Positions 10,718 to 20,745 of a stretch of 64,000 bases of DNA are shown here, one piece after another. The notes under the pieces were generated by a model that made no database searches, was not told the origin of the DNA, and was given only the letters and a program-made list of their open reading frames with translations. A program made the position numbers and the translations under genes. The DNA is from Uranotaenia lowii (taxonomy: Eukaryota > Arthropoda > Insecta > Diptera > Culicidae). The stretch's first letter is position 1. The number at the start of each line of letters is the position of its first letter. Where the stretch lies: assembly GCF_029784155.1 (NCBI RefSeq), contig NC_073692.1, positions 236,362,503 through 236,426,502 on the forward strand, in the 5' to 3' direction.

Positions 10718-11510
10718 CACAGTTAGAAAAATCCTTGTAACATTACATGCAACTGCATGGGTAGAAGGGAATCGGGTATTTACATGTATCAATACGGCTT
10801 AATTCATGTAAACTTCCCATCGCCTTCAACTGATTTGTTTACTGTAAACCTACGTTTCCCATCATTCTTTTTGGTATGGTTGTTTATCCAATAAGAAAAG
10901 CATCGATATTTGTTGATAAGAGATTTTAATATCTTAAACATACATTTTATTTGATCCACACAAGAAAAATTCGTATTCAATAAATTTTCACGAATACCGG
11001 TTTTTTTGGTGCTATTCCCCCGACGACGGCAACGGCGTTTGACATGCTGATAGGAAAATAAGTTGTCATGCACTTGGGGTAGCCCGAGCTTTCGTTGAAT
11101 TCAAGTGGCATTTTTTCTGGAACAAATAAAATTGACTATTTGATATAATAATTACAATAATTAGAAGGGTATTAAGTTTTATTTCTCACTTACTTGCTTT
11201 AAAACTCAGCATGCACCACCTCGATTCGAACAGAAGCGAACAGCACACGAGCAGGTACAACAAAATACGGTCGAGCGTTGCGAACGCTAAGATTTGCATG
11301 AAATTGCATGCTAATTGATGAAGTTCGCCTTCGTTGGGAATCCAATAGGAACGAAAACAAAACAGAATTGGCAAATTGACGTTGACACTGGATTTCGCAT
11401 GCGGTGACATGTAAAGTTCATCTTAGCCTTTAAATATTATACTCTTTTTCATATTTTTCGTGGTTAGGATGTGAAAACGTGCAATGTAAGATTACATTTT
11501 TCTTTCTGTG
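10718..11510. mobile_element. CAC-terminated, TA-flanked TIR element with a spliced gene
   Basis: Imperfect ~32-bp inverted ends start CACAGTTAGAAAAAT (10718) and CACAGAAAGAAAAAT (complement, ending 11510), with TA at 10716-10717 and 11511-11512. The 793-bp element carries a two-exon minus-strand reading frame with a poly(A) signal. It contains no transposase. Confidence 0.7.
10977..11410 (-). CDS. Two-exon hypothetical gene carried by the CACAG element (118 aa)
   Basis: Exon 1 is 11410-11194 and ends GCAA|GTAAGT. Exon 2 starts at 11116 after TTGTTCCAG and ends at the stop 10977-10979. Splicing keeps one frame of 119 codons including the stop. AATAAA (complement) lies near 10946. Exon 1 encodes a hydrophobic, Cys-rich stretch (LDRILLYLLVCCSLLFES) that could be a membrane segment. 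Exon 2 has MPLEFNESSGYPKC and a Lys-rich end. No domain is recognised. It could be a captured host gene fragment or an element-specific gene. Confidence 0.45.
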
Positions 11511-12554
11511 TAGAAAAATGCAGATCAGAAGTTTTGCGCCATTTTCTAAAATATCTACAAAGTTATTATCTACAAAACCTAAATTTTCTCTGTCCTAACG
11601 GAAATAATATAATCACAATTAAGTTCATACTCATTATGCAACAGTAAGTTGATTGGATATAAAATCGCATAGTTTGATTTGTTGTTACATGAAAATATCA
11701 AATTTGCAGTAGTTTCGATAACTCAAAGCACAATAACTTAGTGAACAGTAATGAAGGCATGATTGCTTGGTTCGAGGTGATTTCCAGAAATTTATAAAAT
11801 ATGTTCATAGTTTCTTAACAAAGTGATACCGTCATATCAGGTAGCAACTTATTAGTAGGTCATTATGAGAGGATATGCATGACAAGATAAGATATTTAGA
11901 AAAATTGTGTGGAATATATATGATTATAGAATCAGAATTTGATATGACGAGTAATCAAATTTCTGGAATATTCGAAAATAAAATGTATAGATGAGGGAAC
12001 AACACTCAAGAAATGAAGTTTTTAGAATACTAAGAGAAAATATAAGAAGAGTGATGAGAAAAGATGAAGCTGAAATTGTAAGATGATATAAACAAAATAA
12101 TTGGGAGATGTGTCAAAAAAAGTGTGGTGAAAAGATAAGAAAATTAAAAGACTACAAAATAGAAGTAGTTGATGAAGTGGTGAGATAATCAGAAGATGAG
12201 AAGCTGGAAAGATAAATCAAGAGGAAGATTGTAATACAGGAAGATAACAAGATGAGGAAATGAGAAAAGTAAATGACTGGAAGAGAATAAGGTGGGTAGT
12301 GAAAAACTTCGATGATAGGATGATAAGAAGATGCAAAAATAATAATCTAAGGAGCAAAGATGATATGAAGCTGAAATTATAAATAGGAAATAAGATGGCA
12401 AGAAAATTCAAAGATCTTAGAGGAAAAACGGTCGATTCGATTGATTCGAATGTAATTTTCTTAAAATTGGGCTTTTGGGAAATACATAATAAGGGAAAAG
12501 ATTAGCGAAGATGCAAGCTGCATTCAAAAAACAACTTGCAATAGGTCAAGTTCA

Positions 12555-13255
12555 ACTCGATTCATGCGAGACATTGAAGATTAAAGAATGAATACAAAGA
12601 CAACTTGCGTTGTTTGAACATTCCAAGGGCAACTTGCGAGAGGTCAAGTTCAGTTCAATTGATGCGGGAGGTCATGGCTCGAATTATGATTGAATGATGG
12701 ACAATTGCGAGAGGTCAAGTGTAGTTTGATTCATGCGAGAGGTTATGGTTCGCATTATGAATCAATGATGAATTTAAAGACAATCTGCAAAGATCCAAGT
12801 TTGAACAACAAAACGAGAACATGCGAGTGATCCAGTTCAGTTCACGAACAACATTATATGATGAAAAAAATCAGATGACGAAATTGGAAAATAAAATAGA
12901 AAATCAATGAGAAGTAACCAAAATTAAAAGTTGAGAAACTGGAGAAATTTGACGTTAAAAGATGATACGATTAAAAAAAATTAAAAGATATAAAAATAAT
13001 AGGAAGTTAAGAAAATGAAATAATCGAAAGATATGAGCACAAGAATATGAGAATAGGAGACGATGAAATGATGAGATAAAAAGAAAATGAGAAACTAAAA
13101 TGGTAAAACAAGAAAATCAGTAATGAGTAATAGATAACTTGAGAAGAGTTGAGCTTAGTGGACGACAACTCGTTTTCACGACAAGTTTGATATAGAATAA
13201 TCAAGCTTGCGAGAGGTCAAGTTTAGATCGATTCATGTGAGAGGTCATGAGTTGA
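12555..13255 (+). repeat. Scattered TGCGAGAGGTCAAG motifs near the 3' end of the non-coding LTR element
   Basis: Copies and variants of TTGCGAGAGGTCAAG or ATGCGAGAGGTCATG occur near 12562, 12632, 12662, 12705, 12734, 12820, 13204 and 13235. The core GCGAGAGGTC is shared with the leader array at 5070-5432 of the host gypsy-type element. Confidence 0.65.
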
Positions 13256-13649
13256 ACTAGGCTTGGCTGGTATAAAAGATTAAATATTAAATAAAAGAAT
13301 GGTCGATTGTTGAGTAAAAGATAACTTAGAACAGGCATGCTGGTAACATTTTAGCTGTGAAATAGGTAACATGTCAAAAAAGGTAATGTTAATAAAAATG
13401 ATCAAAGCAAATTTGAAATTTTATAAGGGTAAAAGTTGATTAAATATTCATACAGGTAACAGTAAACCTATGATTTTTATCTTTGTGAGTGATATTAACG
13501 CTAATAAAATAACATGGATGAACCCTTTTCAAATGTGCAGACAATTATAGACAGTTTTTTTTTCATGAAAAGTGATCGTTCGAATAAGGAAGATCATTGA
13601 GGAAGCATTCTATTTGATAATGTAATTTTAGAGTACAGGAGAAGGCGAA

Positions 13650-14097
13650 TGTGGTAGATATAGCGTGGAAATATAAAACTAATGTGACCTTTTGAGCTGA
13701 ATTTTATTATGTTATTTAATAATTCGGTAATGTAAGGATTATTGATAGAGTAAATATTATTGAGCATAATGAGAACATCGTTATAATAAACAAATGAGTA
13801 ATTTGAGATTAAATTTAAGGAAAACTTAAAAATAATTTCTTGAGAAAAATAAGCATAGATTTTCATTCTCCAAGTTGGAAGAATGAATGAACTATTCTCA
13901 GCGTGCAAGCCCATTAACGAAAAGCGCACGAAAACTTAACGAACGAAAAAAGCGTGTGAGTGTGTATCGGAGAAGAAACGGGCATTCTATGGAATAATTT
14001 TGGGAAGGAAGGATCGTAGAGTTCCTTCATAAGTTTTGTTTCAAAGTTGTGTAAGATGCACGTGAAAAGGTTAAGTAAAGTGGAAAAAATTACGACA
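13650..14097 (+). repeat. Right LTR of the non-coding LTR element
   Basis: 448 bp, near-identical to 6567-7016, followed directly by the second TSD copy GTGAG at 14098-14102. Confidence 0.92.
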
Positions 14098-14102
14098 GTG
14101 AG

Positions 14103-14982
14103 ATTTCCTTTTTCAAACGCCATGCACCGCTTGGACGCACACTTTGCGTCTGATTCGGATGTGATGATGCAAAGACGTAAACTGGCTTTGATTGAGCAGG
14201 CTGCGGATGAGTCTGACCTGAACTTCGTCATGCGCGTTGGGTCACTGGCAAGAATGTGTAACTTCGGTGACGAAAAAGAATACACCGAAATCATTAGTAC
14301 CATTGCGGGTACTGCCATAAACAAAGATGTGCGAAAAATGGCTCTCGAAATGATGCGACTTAAAGGCACTTTTCCAGAAATCGTTGATAAGGTCAAAGAA
14401 ATCGAAACCATTAAGCTCAACGAGGAATACTTCAAGTTAAAGCACGGTAACAATGAATCAGCTTTGCTTGCTCCGGTTCGTGTCGAGTATCCAACAAGAA
14501 GGCGCGGCTACCGTGGACAAAGTCCAAGAAATCGTTTTGTGGCTCAGCAGTTTTATCGCCAAAATGATAACCGCTTTAAATTTGACTCCGCTTCTAGAGG
14601 CTCTTGGAATAGGTCTTCGAGAACTGCTCAAGGTAACAATAATATGCGCAGAAGTCCAAACAGCGGAGTTCCAAATAAAAGTTTCAAAGCCTCATTTAAA
14701 AATGAACGTGGTGTGGCCTCAGATCTGCAGACCAATGTCAAATCTAATAAATGCATCAGATGTGATAGCGTGTTCCACGATTCTGAAGAGTGTCTATCGA
14801 AAAACCTGGACTGCTACAAATGCGGATACATTGGTCACATCGGTCGTGCATGTCATAATTTCCAAAGAGGCGAGCCAATAGAGAACTCCGATGCAAACAC
14901 GGTCTCGAGGAAAATTGCCGTCGTAGAAAAATCCGAAAGTTCAACATCTCCGGTTGAATATGTAGGTGACAACACTGAGTAA
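14103..14982 (+). pseudogene. Gypsy-type gag, 3' part (capsid and nucleocapsid zinc knuckles)
   Basis: This continues the gag frame that stops at 6566. A capsid-like helical region (DVMMQRRKLALIEQAADESD, FGDEKEYTEIISTIAG) is followed by an Arg/Gly/Asn-rich basic stretch. Two Cys/His clusters follow: CIRCDSVFHDSEEC, and CYKCGYIGHIGRAC, a canonical CX2CX4HX4C knuckle for RNA binding. The stop is at 14980. After the gag end, about 14983-15200 is non-coding. Confidence 0.8.
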
Positions 14983-15218
14983 TCTGAAAAGAACACAAAC
15001 ATTCTATTAAATCAAATTTCTTTGCTTTGTATTTAATTTTTTTAAATGAAAAATCAACATCAATGGTATCTTATTTAAAAAAAAAACCTTCTAGTGTGTT
15101 CTCTTCATTTCAAATAAAATATTTATCAAAATATGACTAAAAGTATTTCATTCTACAGGCAAACATTCATTGTCCTGGCCAAAGTTCAGGTAATCTGATA
15201 GCAACCGTCTATACTAGT

Positions 15219-15674
15219 TTGAATGACGGTATGATTGATGCACAGGTGGCGGGTATGCCAATTCGATTTTTGATAGACTCCGGTGCACAAGTGAATACAG
15301 TTTCGAAGAGTATATTTGATGCGCTGTGCGCGAGAGATGAGTTCAAGGAAAATCTATTCAACGTTAGCTCAAAAACAGACCGTTCACTGAAAGCATATGC
15401 ATCTACCAGTGAAATCAAAGTTTATTCTACATTCGAAGCACCCTTGTTCATATCTATTGAGAGACCATTATATATCGAAAAGTTTTATGTTGTCCACGCA
15501 CAACAGGCTCTTCTAAGTAGAACAACAGCGCAACGTTATAGCGTTCTTATGCTTGGATTAAAAGTTCCTATATTTGAGGAAACTTGTTCAAAAATTTCAA
15601 AGCCAAAAGCTGGCGAGATTGCGGCTATTATAGATGATGAGGAATTTCCTCAAGTTCAATATTCCTCCCGTTAA
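15219..15674 (+). pseudogene. Gypsy-type protease region
   Basis: The segment FLIDSGAQVNTVSKSIFDAL is the retropepsin active site (DSGA) with its following hydrophobic flap region. The frame overlaps the RT frame from 15634, so a frameshift of either programmed or decay origin separates them. The protease would mature Gag and Pol in the particle. Confidence 0.75.
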
Positions 15675-16638
15675 AATAGAATATGACAGGTGCAGAACAC
15701 CGTGTCGTAATGTTTTTATGAACATTCCTGTGGCGGTAAAACCACTGGTGGAACAACGATTGAAAAAGTTGGTATCAGCCAAAATCATTGAGCCGGTAAC
15801 CCCTGAAATGGATTCTAGGTTCTGTTCTTCGATGATAGTAGTGCCCAAAGGCAAACAAGATATACGTCTGGTAATTGATCTTCGCGGTCCCAATAACTAC
15901 ATTTACAGAACTCCATTCGAAATGCCTACACTCGAAAGGATCTTGGCAGAACTCGACGGTGCCATGTGGTTTTCTACAATAGATCTCTCAAACGCGTACT
16001 ACCATATTGAACTCGATGAAGGATCACGACACCTTACAAATTTTTTTACCGAGTTTGGTATGTTTCGCTGTGTCAGGCTTCCCTTCGGACTGACAAATGC
16101 CCCCGATATCTTTCAAGAGGTGTTGCAGTGCAAGATTTTGGAAGGCTGTGAGGGATGCAAAAATTATCAAGATGATATCTTGGTATTTGGTAAGACCAAG
16201 TATGAACACGACAAAAGACTGGCCTTAGTACGAACAAAACTCTCTGAACATAATGTAAAAATCAATGATTCGAAATGCGTTTATGGAAGCCAGTCAGTGA
16301 AATTCCTTGGGTTCAGATTAACTGCTGATGGTTGGGAAGTTGAAAGCGAGAAAATAGAAGCTATACGAAATTTTCGTCGACCTACTAGTTGCGCGGAGGT
16401 TAAGAGTTTCCTCGGATGGGTAACCTTCGCAGATCGCTTCATCGTTCATAGAGCTACTAATACCGAAAAACTAAGAGCCCTTGCCGGTTCCGATTCGTTT
16501 TACTGGACTGAAAATGAGGAGAAGGAATTCAAATATCTTCAAAACAACGCTCTGCAAAAAATAAAAACACTTGGCTATTATTGTAAGACAGATCGAACTG
16601 AACTTTTTGTGGATGCTATAGAGAACAATAGAGATTAA
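15634..16638 (+). pseudogene. Gypsy-type reverse transcriptase and start of RNase H
   Basis: RT motifs in order are RLVIDLRGPNNYI, FSTIDLSNAYYHIELDEGS, LPFGLTNAPDIFQ and the catalytic box YQDDILVFG, then the connection region VKFLGFRLTADGWEVES. The box is YQDD where YVDD or YIDD is usual. RNase H starts (LFVDA, holding its first aspartate) but the frame stops at 16636. The missing RNase H middle shows this copy is dead. Confidence 0.82.
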
Positions 16639-17013
16639 AAGAGAAAATAATGATAAAATAAATTAACGATAGATAAATAAAAAAAAATGGAATTAAAAAA
16701 AACAGGATGGAATATTGGAAATTTAATAATTTTAATTGAAACATTTCTTTGAGTGCATGATTCGTTAAGTTGTATTAACATTTCTTTGAGTGCATAATCT
16801 TCCCGTTGTGCCAGCGAGAAAATCATTTCGTTTAACGAAAATAGCCAGCGTTACCCGTTGCATGACTCTTGCCAAGAGAGAATGAGAGAGGAAAGAACCG
16901 GGTTGCTCTGAAAAGAGGAAGAGCGAGAAAGCAAGAAGAACACGAACGGAGGAACGCTGATTGATCATTCTGAAAAGTAGTTTTGGAAGTGATAGACGGT
17001 TTAAGGAAAATGG
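16639..17013. other. Foreign or rearranged segment replacing the middle of RNase H
   Basis: About 375 bp that do not encode RNase H. It contains a direct repeat of CATTTCTTTGAGTGCAT at about 16741 and 16780 and a purine-rich stretch. By comparison with normal gypsy RNase H, roughly 65 codons between LFVDA and the IIRTDAEANEYIF motif have been lost. Confidence 0.5.
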
Positions 17014-18350
17014 ATGTTTCCGACAATGGGTCGTTCTTTTATTATTCGTACGGATGCTGAAGCCAACGAATATATATTCAATGGTGAGCATCGCATCGGG
17101 AAACGCGCTACTTCGCGTGCCGAAGCATGGGCGCTACGTCTACAACCATACGACTTTACCATCGAAAGAGTAACCGGAGAAAGCAATGTAGCAGATTCTT
17201 TATCAAGACTGATTCAAGATTCCAAAGAGGCAGTACCGTTCGAAGAAGAAAATGAAAATCATTACTTATTCTCTTTAGATAGCGGGTTAATGGACTTGAC
17301 TCTTAACGAAATAGAAGGCAGCACAGAACAAGATAGCGATTTACAGCTTATTTTATCTCACTTAAACTCCAAAAAGTGGCCGTCTTCGTTAATCGAATTC
17401 GCCCCCCATCGACAGAGTATCCATCACATAGGTTCACTGCTATACAAAGATGATAGACTCATTCTACCAAAAGCTCTAAGGATAAAAGCGTTATCTTCCG
17501 CACACGCCGGACACATTGGTGAAGTGGCGATGAAGCGAATATTGCGACAGTTTTTCTGGTGGCCATGTATATCCAAAGAAGCAGAGTTGTTCGTAAAAAG
17601 ATGTAAAACTTGCACAATGCTATCCAAGAAAGATCCACCCATTTCTATATCCAGTCGGACTCTACCAGACGGGCCTTGGGAAGAGTTGCAGATTGATTTC
17701 CTCTCGATTCCTGGATTCGGTACTGGAGAATTTCTCATTATAGTTGATACGTATTCAAGATTTCTGTCTGTTTGCGAAATGCGTCGGACAGATGCAGATA
17801 GCACTAATGCAGCGTTATGCGATGTTTTCAAATTGTGGGGATTACCAAAAATTATACAGAGTGACAACGGGCCACCATTCCAAAGTTCGGCATTCTGCAA
17901 CTACTGGGAAGAAAAAGCAGTAATGATTCGCAAATCAATTCCGTTATGCCCACAATCAAATGGTTGTGTAGAACGTCAGAACCAAGGCATAATCAAAGCC
18001 TTGGCTGCTTCGAGAATCGACGGGTCAAACTGGAGAGTCGCCCTTCATAAGTACGTGCACAACCATAACACGTTGATCCCCCACGCAAGACTGAATGTTA
18101 CCCCGTTTGAATTACTAGTTGGTTGGAAATTCCGCGGAACCTTTCCTTCGCTTTGGCATACGGATAATGTTAAGTCTTTGAACAGAGAAGAAGTAAAAGA
18201 TCGTGACACGGAAGCCAAATTTACCAGTAAATCATACGCTGACACTCGAAGAGGAGCTAAAGATTCTAATCTGCAAGTTGGAGATAAAGTTCTTCTAGCT
18301 CAACAAAAGAAAACCAAAACGGATCCGAACTTCTCGTCCGAATATTACCG
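17014..18350 (+). pseudogene. Gypsy-type RNase H end and integrase
   Basis: The frame starts in RNase H (IIRTDAEANEYIFNG, then ESNVADSLSRL). The integrase HHCC zinc finger is HAGHIGEVAMKRILRQFFWW with KRCKTCTML. The catalytic core has QIDFLSIPGFG (first D) and QSDNGPPFQSSAF (second D). The glutamate follows QSNGCVERQNQG. The frame runs into LTR sequence at 18351, so the pol 3' end and about 390 bp of the LTR are deleted. Confidence 0.82.
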
Positions 18351-18469
18351 AAGTATTCGGAATTAATTTTGGATCGGGTGAAGTTCGGTTATCTTAAGGA
18401 CGTTGTTTTGCGAGTTGTGAGCTTGCGTGAGTTGCGAAATGGATCTCCGCGGAAGACGCGGTCACGACA
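18351..18469 (+). repeat. Truncated right LTR of the gypsy-type element
   Basis: Only the last ~119 bp remain, matching 4719-4843 from AAGTATTCGG to ACGACA. TSD GAGTA follows at 18470-18474. The deletion joins pol to LTR within AAGTATTCGG. Confidence 0.88.
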
Positions 18470-18474
18470 GAGTA

Positions 18475-19300
18475 TAGTCGTTCGTTGTCTGATGACGTAC
18501 ACCCAAACCTTTCAGATACTGCTGGAACGCGGTGTTGGTGTATTCGTTGCCGTTATCGGTCCTCAAAATTTTCATTTTTCGACCGCACTGCCGTTCTGCC
18601 ATCGAATGAAACGCCTTGAAACACTTCAGCACCTCGTCAGCCGATTTCGTTTTAAGAAAATAAACGAAAATCCGCGAGACTTGTCATCGATGAATGTGAT
18701 GTAGTATCGGTTTCCTCCAAGCGAACACTCTTCCATCGGACCGCCGATGTCCGAATGAATCATCTCCAGCAACTTTTGCGCCCTCGAACCTTGCTTGCTG
18801 AATGGGAGCTTTGTCTGTTTCCCTTTAGCACACGTGGCACAGTCACCGAAATCACCTGGCTCAAGCACCACACCATCTACAACACCGTTGGCCAATTTCT
18901 TCACGTTGGCCACTCCGAGATGACCCATTCGCTTATGCCACGTTTCCAACGACACTTTCGAAGCACCAACCATCGCCACACCAGAAACATCATGCTGGTC
19001 CAACTTGAATAAGTCGTTCTTGATGCTTCCGGTCGCCACAAGCTGTTTGTCCTGGTTCAAAATTCGACACCCTCCGTTGTTGAACGTCACCGAATAACCA
19101 CGTTTCACAATTTGCACAACAGACAGCAAATTCGCCGATAGTTCTGGAATGAACTGGACATCATGGACCGGAACCGCAGTTCGTTTCTCTTGACACCTCG
19201 GGTAGAGTTCCGTCGTTCCGCTCGCCTTGATTTGCATCGAACCGTTATTAGCTGCAACCACCGTCCCGTGAGATTTTCGCACTTCTTCCAACACCTCCAT
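18475..19300 (-). pseudogene. Copia pre-integrase and integrase, 5' part
   Basis: The minus strand reads the protease end, the GAG-pre-integrase domain (LETWHKRMGHLGVANVKKLA, then CATCAKGKQTKLPF, a zinc-binding HHCC) and the integrase start (MIHSDIGGPMEECSLGG, holding the first catalytic aspartate). The frame breaks near 18640, and the rest of the core is found at 4172-4326 beyond the nested element. Confidence 0.8.
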
Positions 19301-19307
19301 GCGCCCG

Positions 19308-20089
19308 AGTCAAGGTACCAACCACGTGTCTTTTCCAGGGGGAAAGCAGACAGCACCGTACAAAACGCCTCGCCGCTTTTCTTCGTAGCAGGGCAGAATT
19401 TTGCAATATGGCCTGCTTTATTGCAACGATGACACTTTAGCTTGGAATGCACATTTTTTCTGTTTGGCGTTGACATGGTAACCGTTTTTCTTGTCGAAAC
19501 GTCCCTTGGCTACCAGCGCTGTTTTGTTCCCTGGCAACGACTCCTCCTGCAGCAAAATGGTCTTGATCGAATCTCCGGTTATCGGTGTTCCGGAATTTTT
19601 CAATGCCATGACCATTGGTTGAAAACTTTCCGGCAAACCAGCCAGCAACAGCACACTGACAAACCTCTCCGGAATTGGGAAACCAATTTCGGCCAATTGG
19701 TGACACGTGGATATCATCTGGTTGGCGTAATTTTCCATCGTACCGCAGCTTTCCAGATCGGTCCGAATCAGCTTGTACAGCAATCCCACTTCCCTCGTAA
19801 GACCTGTCTCCTCGAAAGCATCACAAAGCTTCCTCCACACCTCCCGAGCTGTGGCTGCTTCCCGCACGTGGTAATAATTCACGGGTTCCAAGAACAAGAT
19901 AATTTTGCCTCGGGCTTTCCTGTCCTTCACCGGGTCAACCGCTTCCACTGTCCCATCCGGTTCCGCTTTCGGTTCCACCGCTTCCCATAGGTCCTCGACT
20001 TCCAAGTAAGTTTGAACTGCAAACTTCCACGTGGTCCAATTCTCCCGTCCTACCAGACGCTCGATTCCAGGATTCGCGTTCGTGGCCAT
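19308..20089 (-). pseudogene. Copia gag with zinc knuckle and broken protease start
   Basis: MATNANPGIERLVGRENWTT opens a 223-codon frame of the UBN2/copia Gag type (WKFAVQTYLEVEDLW, then LLLAGLPESFQPMVMAL). Near 19460-19480, in a run of A bases, the frame shifts into CHRCNKAGHIAKFC, the CCHC knuckle. The protease active site WYLDSGA is reached near 19312, but the next codons are missing and the frame shifts again. The start ATG at 20087-20089 fits just downstream of the PBS. Confidence 0.82.
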
Positions 20090-20105
20090 TGCTTCAATTT
20101 ACTGA

Positions 20106-20118
20106 GCCCATAACCTAA
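20106..20118 (-). other. Copia primer binding site
   Basis: Next to the 5' LTR the element strand reads GGTTATGGGCTCAG. It resembles the copia site that pairs with an internal part of initiator-Met tRNA (known for Drosophila copia). Confidence 0.55.
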
Positions 20119-20294
20119 TGGACAACTACTAACTGAGAACACAACTTGTTATAAGTTTAACAGTTTATTAACTAATGGATAAAGTTTACAATCTAGTGCT
20201 TGCTTTTATAGTGAGTCGAGAAAGACATGATTGCTATGATAAATTCAAATTCAAATTAAGATTGCTGTGATCGGTTTTCGTCTCAACTTCAACA
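20119..20294 (-). repeat. Copia 5' LTR
   Basis: 176 bp, apparently identical to the LTR at 1786-1961, starting TG and ending CA. Confidence 0.92.
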
Positions 20295-20716
20295 TATTTA
20301 CTTGGTGTCTTCTAGTCAGGCAAAACTTTTTGCCAGCTGAAAATGGATTTTTTGCATTATTTAAGGAGTCTGCATTCAGTTATCCCCAATAACCATAGAC
20401 TTTTTACAATATTTAAGATCAAGGGTTCCACTAAGATGCTTGGTTTGAACTTCGTGAGCATCCTAGAGTGGCTCCTTATACTTCTTAACTTTTGTGTCAA
20501 AAAAAAAAAAAAAAAAAAAAATCAGAAAAAATCAACAGTTCATGAGCTTTTAAGTCAACAATGAAGAATTTTCGAGGCGCAAAATGCGTAAGAGGAGCAA
20601 ATTTGTGCAAAATTATTTTTACCATGTCTTTTTGTGCGTAAATATCTTAAACATACGTTAACTTAAAAATCTATCAAAATAGGCAAGATAATAACGTAGA
20701 TATCACCGAAATAAAG
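20295..20716. other. Remaining right half of the TIR remnant
   Basis: AT-rich DNA with a 23-base A-run near 20500. No domain-bearing open frame is seen. It belongs to the element whose right terminus is 20717-20743. Confidence 0.4.
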
Positions 20717-20745
20717 TGCCCGGATACTAAATGATCATAGCCTTA

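Larger units (their letters stand above)
6567..14097 (+). mobile_element. 7.5-kb non-coding LTR retrotransposon (LARD-like), nested in gag
   Basis: LTRs at 6567-7016 (450 bp) and 13650-14097 (448 bp) differ by about two substitutions and a 2-bp indel. A perfect TSD GTGAG lies at 6562-6566 and 14098-14102. A PBS-like ATGGCGCAG follows the left LTR and a purine-rich tract (AGGAGAAGGCGAA) precedes the right LTR. The 6.6 kb between them has no gag or pol, only repeats, purine-rich DNA and further insertions. LTR ends (TGT...ACGACA) and PBS match the host gypsy-type element, which suggests a non-autonomous partner moved by a related polymerase. Confidence 0.92.
4332..18469 (+). mobile_element. Gypsy-type (Ty3-like) LTR retrotransposon, degenerate, nested in copia
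   Basis: The left LTR runs 4332-4843 (TGTAGGAAATA to CACGACA). The right LTR keeps only its last ~119 bp (18351-18469). A perfect 5-bp TSD GAGTA flanks the element at 4327-4331 and 18470-18474. Order inside: PBS-like ATGGCGCAG, leader array, gag (split by the element 6567-14097), protease, RT, damaged RNase H, integrase. No env-like frame is present. RT and integrase motifs place it in Ty3/gypsy, closest by eye to mag/mdg-like lineages; the lineage is an inference. Confidence 0.92.
1786..20294 (-). mobile_element. Ty1/copia LTR retrotransposon, interrupted by a 14-kb nested insertion
   Basis: Two 176-bp LTRs (1786-1961 and 20119-20294) begin TG and end CA and look identical base for base. 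On the minus strand the order is LTR, PBS, gag, zinc knuckle, protease, integrase, RT, RNase H, LTR, as in copia. The gypsy-type element 4332-18469 splits the integrase. Unnested length is about 4.4 kb. The coding frame is broken in gag, at the protease site and near 4170. The five bases outside the LTRs (TTTGA and TATTT) do not match, so no target duplication is seen. Confidence 0.93.
1323..20743. mobile_element. TA-flanked TIR DNA transposon remnant, host of the copia nest
   Basis: Positions 1323-1349 and 20717-20743 are inverted copies of a 27-bp sequence (AGGCTATGATCAT, one variable base, then TAGTATCCGGGCA). Both are flanked outside by TA. Without the copia insertion the element would be about 0.9 kb. 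A 58-bp stretch near 1350-1410 is about 80% similar to an exon-like segment at 26120-26180, and 1560-1766 could be a second exon behind a CAG acceptor. The family is not recognised; TA duplication suggests Tc1/mariner type. Confidence 0.5.

Noticed and set aside
12189..13204. Several 60-70 codon antisense frames
   Set aside because: They are low-complexity Ser/Phe/Leu translations of purine-rich DNA without start context or domains.
13594..13929. 111-codon antisense frame, with a relative at 6636-6848
   Set aside because: It lies in both LTRs of the non-coding element and has no domain; its repetition is explained by the LTR.
17424..17900. 158-codon minus-strand frame
   Set aside because: It is the shadow of the gypsy-type integrase frame.
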